The position numbers were made by a program, and so were the translations under genes. A model generated the notes under the pieces. It was not told the DNA's origin, did no database searches, and worked only from the letters and a program-made list of their open reading frames with translations. Of a stretch of DNA of 9,148 nt, positions 1 through 7,800 are shown piece after piece; position 1 is the first letter of the stretch; each line of letters starts with the position of its first letter. This DNA comes from Pseudomonadota bacterium. Its GTDB lineage: Bacteria > Pseudomonadota > Gammaproteobacteria > Burkholderiales > Thiobacillaceae. The stretch lies in contig JAJZRT010000105.1 in NCBI GenBank assembly GCA_021802595.1, positions 1-9,148 on the forward strand. Direction: 5' to 3'.

Positions 1-404
1 GCGGGGTGATCGAGCCGCTGCTCGAACAACTCCCCGCAGCCCTCGTCATCGCCAACCGCACGGTCAGCCGTGCGCAGGAACTTGCCGAACTGTTTGGCCG
101 GGGCGTGCGCGCCTGCGGTTTCGATGCGGCCGACACCCCCTTCGACCTCGTCATCAACGCCACCGCCGCCAGCCTTGCCGGCGAACTGCCGCCGCTGTCG
201 CCGCGCGTGTTCACCCCCGACACGCTGGCCTACGACATGATGTACGGCCGCGACACCCCCTTCCTCGCCTTCGCCCGCACCCACGGTGCGCACACTGCCG
301 ACGGCCTCGGCATGCTGGTCGAACAGGCGGCCGAAGCGTTCTGCCTGTGGCGCGGCGTGCGTCCCGACACCGCGCCCGTCATCGCGAGTCTGCGCACAGC
401 ATGA
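1..404 (+). CDS. aroE: Shikimate dehydrogenase (NADP+), C-terminal part, cut by the left edge
   Basis: AroE reduces 3-dehydroshikimate to shikimate with NADPH in the cytosolic shikimate pathway to aromatic amino acids. The reading frame is open from the first full codon at position 3, so the gene starts outside the window; 133 residues are visible, roughly the second half of a protein usually about 270–290 residues long. Seen in the sequence: the GVIEPLL helix that follows the NADP-binding glycine loop, then the strand and turn VIANRT with SRA, which is the adenosine-phosphate-binding motif of NADP-dependent AroE. These are followed by [11 protein letters not shown], the substrate-side YDMMYG.DTPFL segment and the C-terminal [17 protein letters not shown] helix, whose Gln contacts shikimate in known structures. 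The TGA stop overlaps the start of mtgA, so the two are probably translationally coupled. The 3' half looks intact. The GTG at 6–8 is internal, not a start. Confidence 0.95.
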   Translation, partial: GVIEPLLEQLPAALVIANRTVSRAQELAELFGRGVRACGFDAADTPFDLVINATAASLAGELPPLSPRVFTPDTLAYDMMYGRDTPFLAFARTHGAHTADGLGMLVEQAAEAFCLWRGVRPDTAPVIASLRTA

Positions 405-1102
405 TGAAGAAAGTGTTCGGCTGGATCGGCAAGGGCATCGCCGCCGCGATCACCCTCGTGCTCTTGTACCAGGTGTGGCTGTTCGCGCACGTGCTGTGGT
501 GGATCGATCACAACCCGAGCACCACTTCCTTCATGGAAGCGGGTCTCGCGCGCCAGCAGGAAAAGAACCCCGACGCCGAGCTGCGCCACAAGTGGGTGCC
601 CTACGATCGCATCTCCATCCATCTGAAGCGCGCCATCGTCGCTGCCGAGGATGCCAGGTTCCTCACCCACGAAGGCTTCGACGTGGAAGGCATCCAGATG
701 GCGGTGGAAAAGAACCTGAAGAAAGGCCGCCTCGTCGCCGGCGGCTCCACCATCAGCCAGCAACTCGCCAAGAACCTGTTCCTCTCCGGCGAGCGCAGCT
801 TCATCCGCAAGGGCCAGGAAGCCATCATCACGCTGATGATCGAAGCCACCTGGAGCAAGCGCCGCATCCTCGAGGTCTACCTCAACGTCATCGAATGGGG
901 CAACGGCATCTACGGCGCCGAAGCCGCCGCCCGCCGCTACTACAAGATTCCCGCCGCCGCCCTCGGCCCCGACCAGGCCGCCCGCTTGGCCGCCATGGTG
1001 CCCAACCCGCGCTGGTACGAGAACCACCGCAGTTCGCGCGCCTACCAGAAGCGTGTCGTGGTGATCAGCCGGTATATGTGGGGGGCGCAGGTGCCGCGGT
1101 GA
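401..1102 (+). CDS. mtgA: Monofunctional biosynthetic peptidoglycan glycosyltransferase (GT51)
   Basis: MtgA polymerises lipid II into glycan strands at the periplasmic face of the inner membrane and has no transpeptidase domain. The protein is 233 residues, normal for the family. A single hydrophobic helix lies at about residues 12–35 (signal anchor). The GT51 motifs follow in order: [12 protein letters not shown] with the catalytic Glu at residue 83 and His90; [12 protein letters not shown] at 114–125; RKGQE with the second conserved Glu at 140; [10 protein letters not shown] at 153–162; then [14 protein letters not shown]. The start is placed at the first of two consecutive ATG codons (401 and 404). 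The first gives an ATGA overlap with the aroE stop; no strong Shine-Dalgarno precedes it, which fits coupling to aroE. An in-frame reading extends upstream inside aroE, but that part has no family similarity. The gene runs tail to tail into hlyD on the other strand. Confidence 0.96.
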   Translation: MMKKVFGWIGKGIAAAITLVLLYQVWLFAHVLWWIDHNPSTTSFMEAGLARQQEKNPDAELRHKWVPYDRISIHLKRAIVAAEDARFLTHEGFDVEGIQMAVEKNLKKGRLVAGGSTISQQLAKNLFLSGERSFIRKGQEAIITLMIEATWSKRRILEVYLNVIEWGNGIYGAEAAARRYYKIPAAALGPDQAARLAAMVPNPRWYENHRSSRAYQKRVVVISRYMWGAQVPR

Positions 1103-1108
1103 CGATCT

Positions 1109-2524
1109 TCAGCGTTCCCGCAGGCTTTCGCTCGTCACCTGCAACAGCGGGCTCAGGAAATATTCGATCACCCGCCGCGTGCCGGTCTTGACCTCGACCG
1201 TCACGGCCATGCCCGGGGTCAGGCGCGCCGTCTTGTTCTCCACTCGCAGCGTGTCCTTGGCCAGTTTCACCCGGGTGGAATAGATCAATCCCAGCTTCTC
1301 GTCCTGAATCGCATCGGATGACACCTGGGTGATCTTGCCGTGCAGGGTGCCGTATTTGGTGAATGGGAAGGTTTCCACTTTCACCTCGGCGTCCTGCCCG
1401 GGGTTCACAAAGCCGATGTCCTTGTTGGGCAGCATGGCTTCGACTTCGAGCACATTCTCTTTCGGCACGATCACCATCAGGGGCTGGGCGGGCGTCACCA
1501 CGCCGCCGACTGTCGTTACCGCCAGTTGCTGTACGGTACCTGCGACGGGCGCGGTCATGCGCATCAACCGGCCGCGCTGGTCGGCCTTGACCCACTCCTG
1601 TTCCAGCGAGGCCGCTTTTTGCGATGAGAGGTTGTGCTGATCCAGAAGCTGGCGGCGCGTCTCGGCGGCGAGGGTGGCTTGCTGTTGTTGCGCCTCGGCC
1701 AGCGCGGCGCGGATCTCTGAGACCTTGGAACGGCTGCTGGCCAAATCCTGCTCCTGTTCGATGCGTGCCTGTTCGCGTTCCAGATAGCCGTGCTGGGAAA
1801 TGAAGTTCTCCTTAACCAGTTTCTGGTAATCCTGAGCGCGCTGACGGGCGATGGGAGCGGTTTGTTCGAGCTTGGTGACCTGTTCCTGGGTGGCCTGGAG
1901 TTCCGCCCGGCGGCGGGTGATTTCGGCCTGCAATTGCAACTGGCGAGCCTGGTATTCCTGGTATTGGCCGGAGGCCTGGCTTTGTTCGGCAAGCAGGCGG
2001 GCGGCATCTGCCCCGCTTAGCGGCTTGAGTTTGGGCGGCGTGCCGCTTGCCAGCGCCGCCAGCATGGCTTGGGCGCGCAAAGACTCCAGCTGCGCGGTCA
2101 GCGCTTCGCTGCGCCACCGTTCGCTGTCGGCGGCGGCGCTGGTAGCGTCAAGTTCGATCAGCAGCTGGCCCAGTTTGACTTCCTGTCCGTCGCGTACATG
2201 GATCGCCTTGACCACGGCGGTCTCCATCGGCTGGATCACCTTGGTACGATCATTGGGGATGATCTTGCCCACGGCGGTGGCGACGACATCAATCCGGCCG
2301 AAGGTCGCCCACAGCAGCGCAATCAGGGCGAAGGCCATGATGAGCCACAACGTGATGCGTGGCGCGGGGTGAACCGGGGTGTCGCGCAAGGCCAGTGCGG
2401 CGGGCAGGAACTGGGCTTCGTGCGCTTGCAGTACTGGAGCGTCGGTTTCGCGGCGGTGCGACCAGGCGTGACGGAAGATTTTGGCGTAGCGCTTGAGGAG
2501 ATCGGCGAAGGCGTGGCGTTTCAT
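1109..2524 (-). CDS. HlyD-family type I secretion membrane fusion (periplasmic adaptor) protein
   Basis: This adaptor sits in the inner membrane and spans the periplasm, joining the ABC exporter to a TolC-like outer-membrane channel. The 471 residues are close to E. coli HlyD in length. Visible parts: a cytosolic N-terminus of about 55 residues, one transmembrane helix at about 57–76, and a first lipoyl half-motif around 98–126 (VKAIHVRDGQEVKLGQLL). A long Gln/Glu/Arg/Ala-rich coiled coil covers about 130–318, followed by the second lipoyl half at about 322–352 (APVAGTVQQL), a beta-barrel region, and the classic HlyD C-terminus (LTPGMAVTVEVKTGTRRVIEYFLSPL, then ESLRER at the end). It starts 11 bp after the exporter stop, so the two are surely co-transcribed. 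No clear AGGAG precedes the ATG. Function in RTX export is inferred from family and position; the outer-membrane partner is not in the window. Confidence 0.95.
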   Translation of the reverse strand: MKRHAFADLLKRYAKIFRHAWSHRRETDAPVLQAHEAQFLPAALALRDTPVHPAPRITLWLIMAFALIALLWATFGRIDVVATAVGKIIPNDRTKVIQPMETAVVKAIHVRDGQEVKLGQLLIELDATSAAADSERWRSEALTAQLESLRAQAMLAALASGTPPKLKPLSGADAARLLAEQSQASGQYQEYQARQLQLQAEITRRRAELQATQEQVTKLEQTAPIARQRAQDYQKLVKENFISQHGYLEREQARIEQEQDLASSRSKVSEIRAALAEAQQQQATLAAETRRQLLDQHNLSSQKAASLEQEWVKADQRGRLMRMTAPVAGTVQQLAVTTVGGVVTPAQPLMVIVPKENVLEVEAMLPNKDIGFVNPGQDAEVKVETFPFTKYGTLHGKITQVSSDAIQDEKLGLIYSTRVKLAKDTLRVENKTARLTPGMAVTVEVKTGTRRVIEYFLSPLLQVTSESLRER

Positions 2525-2528
2525 GTCA

Positions 2529-2535
2529 ATCGATC
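2529..2535 (-). promoter_or_regulatory. Atypical translation-start context of the hlyD-like gene
   Basis: GATCGAT, directly after the TGA stop of the exporter gene on the - strand, lies 4 nt before the ATG. The purine-rich TGAGA at its 5' side could be a weak ribosome-binding site. With 11 bp between the genes, ribosomes leaving the exporter reading frame could re-initiate here. Confidence 0.25.
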
Positions 2536-4668
<2,133 letters not shown>

Positions 4669-4673
4669 ACGTT

Positions 4674-4680
4674 ATCGATC
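4674..4680 (-). promoter_or_regulatory. Atypical translation-start context of the ABC exporter gene
   Basis: Read on the - strand, GATCGAT lies 5 nt before the ATG, where a Shine-Dalgarno would be expected; no AGGAG-like sequence is present. The same 7-mer lies 4 nt before the ATG of the hlyD-like gene. A role in translation is not established; it may be chance. Confidence 0.25.
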
Positions 4681-4694
4681 CGGTGTGGGCGGTG

Positions 4695-4787
4695 CCTGGA
4701 TTGCTTCACTGTGTCGATGACCGTCAGAGCTCCACCCCGAGGGGTGCTCGCAACGATGTCGTTGCGAGCGTAGCGAAACAATCCAGG
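4695..4787. repeat. Palindromic intergenic element between the RTX gene and the exporter gene
   Basis: Arms CCTGGATTGCTTC (4695–4707) and GAAACAATCCAGG (4775–4787) are inverted copies with one mismatch in 13. They enclose two further perfect dyads (4733–4746 and 4746–4769). The right part, TTGCGAGCGTAGCGAAACAATCC, strongly resembles a palindromic repeat that I recall as dispersed through many proteobacterial genomes (TTGCGAGCG.AGCGAAGCAATCC type), so this is probably a copy of a REP- or MITE-like element. That match is from memory, not from a search. It fills most of the 140-bp gap. As RNA it would fold into a branched hairpin in the transcript and could reduce readthrough or stabilise mRNA ends, lowering exporter expression relative to the RTX protein; this is inference. 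Confidence 0.7.
4746..4769. repeat. Perfect 11-bp inverted repeat (hairpin core)
   Basis: GCTCGCAACGA (4746–4756) and TCGTTGCGAGC (4759–4769) are exact reverse complements separated by TG. In RNA the innermost pair would open to make a 4-nt loop. A neighbouring 6-bp dyad, CACCCC/GGGGTG (4733–4738 and 4741–4746), abuts it and shares base 4746, so the two stems would compete at one base pair. No run of T follows on either strand, so it does not look like a standard intrinsic terminator. Confidence 0.75.
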
Positions 4788-4808
4788 AGCAGCGCTGGCC
4801 CTACAAAA

Positions 4809-7800
4809 CTACTGCCAGTTGGCCGCGATGACCGGCGCCAGGTTCGTCTGGTAGTTTGCCGGCAAAGTCGTCTGCCCCGCAGCCGGCGGCGCAAAGCTGG
4901 CCATGGCGTTGACCAGGTTTTGCACATTGCCGTCGAGCAGGGTCTTGGCGCCGTCGGTGGTCTTGAACTGTTCGACATGGTTGGCGCTGCCGAGATACCA
5001 GTCCTGAATCACCATCTTGTCGCCGGTGCCGATGATGCTGGCTTCCAGATTGTTGCCAACTTGCTGGAACCAGATCTGGTCGGCGCTCACGCCTGTCTGG
5101 AATTGGGCGATGTCGGTATTGCCTGCGGTGGCGTCGTTCTCGATCACGGTATCCACCCCATAACCGCGCCCCATTACATAGGTATCGTCTCCCACTCCAC
5201 CCGTCATCGTGTCGGCTCCCAAGCCACCATCAAGGAAGTCGGTGCCAGGCCCACCCATGAGGGAGTCATTACCCACACCCCCATACAGTGTGTCATTACC
5301 GGCATTGCCTGACAGGTTGTCGTTTCCCCCATTGCCGTACACCACGTCGTCGCCAGTTCCAGATATGACATAGTCATAGTCATTACCTCCCGTGATGGTG
5401 TCGTTGCCCCCGGCGCCTCCTCCCGTCATCTCTTGATCATCACCCCAGATGAAGTTCATGCCCGCACCACCGGTGATGGTGTCGTTGCCCAGCCCGCCCG
5501 CGAACATGCCGGAATACGACCCGCCCACCAGAGCGTCGTCTCCCGCTTCGCCCCACAGGTAGCTCCAGCCCGCGGTATTTCCCGATATCAGGGTGTCGTT
5601 GCCATTCCCGCCATGCGCGCTGTCGGTGTCACCCGCATAAATCGTGTCATCGCCATCCAGCCCGTTCAGGGTGTTGACAGCGCTGTTGCCATGCAAGACG
5701 TTGGCCAGTGCGTTGCCGGTGCCGTCAATTGCCGCAGTGCCGGTCAGGGTGAGGTTCTCGATGTTGGAACCCAGGGTGTAGGTGATCGAGGACTGAACGG
5801 TGTCGATCTCGGTCGCCAGGGTGGAGGTCTCGCTGACGACATCGCCCAAGTCGTCCACGACGTAGGTGTCGTTGCCCAGTCCACCGGTCAGCGTGTCGGC
5901 ACCTAATCCGCCATCCAGCACATTGGCCGCGCTGTTTCCGGTTATGGTGTTGACCAGTGTGTTGCCTGTGCCGTTTATAGCGCTGGAGCCGGTAAGGACC
6001 AGATTCTCGACGTTGGCCGAAAGCGCATAACTCACCGAAGCCTGGACAGTATCGATACCGCCGTCGCGGGTAAACCAGCCAAAAGCAGAGTATGGGTCCC
6101 AACTGTTGGACCAGTTGTAGTTATTGCCTACGCCCTCGTAAATCTGATCGTTCGCGTCGTCAACAATATAAACGTCGTTACCCGACCCGCCAGACATGGC
6201 ATCAGCCCCTGCGCCACCGTCCAGCAAATCATTTCCCGCCCCACCGGATAGTCGGTCGTTGCCGCCCTCTCCTCTTAGGATGCCGCGGAAAGTTCCGTCA
6301 GGCGCCAACTCCAAGCCCAGATCATTAGCGTTGGCATCGCCGCGAAGCGTGACGTCAGTGGCATTGCCGGCTAGCGCAAAACTCTCGACATTACTCATGC
6401 CGAGGTCGGCAATACGGATCTCGCGTCCATTGTCGGGAACTGGCAAGGGCCAGCCATAATCATTGTAAGCTGCCACCCAGAAATAGACGCGATCATTGCC
6501 CTCGCCCACCGCTTCGACAACGTGATCGTTCAAGCCGATCACATAGACATCGTTCCCCGCACCCCCAGCCAAGGTGTTTGACCCGGTATTCAGCCGGCTA
6601 ATGAGGACATTGCTGTTAACGTTGCCCGCGCCATTGATGGCGTCGACACCGATCAAAGACAGTCGGTTTGTGTAGTTAGGCGCCGCCAAGGCGTAATCGA
6701 CGCTGCTCCTGATTTCGAAGCCCTGGCCGATGACCTTGTCGCCAGGGTTGTCGACATAAATCACCGCCGCGCCGCCCGACGCAATCATCGTATCCGCGCC
6801 CGCCTTGCCATCCAGAATATCCTGGCCCACGTAGCCGCCATCTCGGCCCACCAGAATGTTGTCGAGATTATTTCCTATGGCTGAAACCGAGCCATACCAA
6901 AATTCATTCGAATAGCCGATGCCGTTGTAGCCCGGCGCTGCCCATTGGGATGGTGGAACGGACACATAAAGGTTTTCCACATTGGCTGGCAGCGTGCCGC
7001 CACGGTAGTTGTACACACTATCGATGCCTTCACCGGCATATTCGACGATCTGTTCGACATTGACATACCAGTCATTTCCCTTGCCGCCGTATGCGATATC
7101 CGCACCATCCTTGCCATCCAGCGCGTTGTCGACTGAATTCCCGATCAGGATGTTATCCAGAGAATTTCCGCTCGCACTGGTATACAAAAAACCCGTCAGG
7201 GTGATGTTTTCGATGTTGTCCGGCAACGTATAACTCCGCGAGGACAACACCGTGTCCGTGCCGGAACCGAGCGCTTCTGAAATCGTGTCGAGTTCGTTGT
7301 CCACAATAAATGTGTCGTTGCCGGGCGTACCGGTCATGCTGTTCTGGGCGCCGTATTCCACTTGGCTGGCGATATCCACTGCCGTCCATACCGGCCCCGT
7401 GCCCCCGTCGAATTCAATACGCTCGATCTGGACATCGCCGAGATCTGTCCGGAAATAATTTGCCATCCTGATCTGATCCCGGCCGCCATCGATCACCAGA
7501 ACCAGATCGTTGAGCGTGCGATGCAAGGTGACATTCCCCGGCAGCACGCCCGCATCGAGCCTCAGCGTATCCGTTCCACCGCCTGCAGCATTGGCCGTTT
7601 CGCCTATCTGATCGAATTCGTCCCCGCGGCCAAATAGATAGGTGTCGTCGCCCCGGCCGCCAAACAGCATGTCAAAACCTGCCCCGCCATCCAGCACATC
7701 GTTCCCAGCCTCGTCCCTGACCGCCTGCGTATCGATAGGCCATGCACCGTACCCAAGTAGCCGATCGTTTCCTGCGCCCCCGTAGAGCGTATCGTTGCCC

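Noticed and set aside
347..400. Longer mtgA start upstream, inside aroE
   Set aside because: The extra residues are Arg/His/Ala-rich with no family match. ATG at 401 gives the usual N-terminus and an ATGA overlap.
230..1027. 265-codon open frame on the - strand across aroE and mtgA
   Set aside because: It is the antisense of two well-supported genes, and its Gly/Ala/Val-rich product has no recognisable domain. It is a by-product of high GC.
4669..4808. Internal promoter for the exporter and adaptor genes
   Set aside because: I could not find a convincing -35/-10 pair on the - strand; TTGTTT within the palindrome has no suitable -10 partner.
4695..4808. Rho-independent terminator after the RTX gene
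   Set aside because: The hairpins are strong, but no T-run follows on either strand. Attenuation remains possible.
5184..5615. Regularly recurring short DNA motif (GTGTCGTTGCC) that could suggest a CRISPR-like array
   Set aside because: The recurrences encode the GND(T/V) turn of RTX repeats in frame. Spacing varies and there are no unique spacers of constant length.
5433..5906. Open frames on the + strand and long alternative frames within the RTX gene
   Set aside because: They are periodic by-products of the repeated GG.GND codons; the products are low in complexity and match nothing I recognise.
7186..7191. Six-base A tract in the RTX gene as a phase-variation site
   Set aside because: It is too short to be a likely slippage switch, and the frame is intact.
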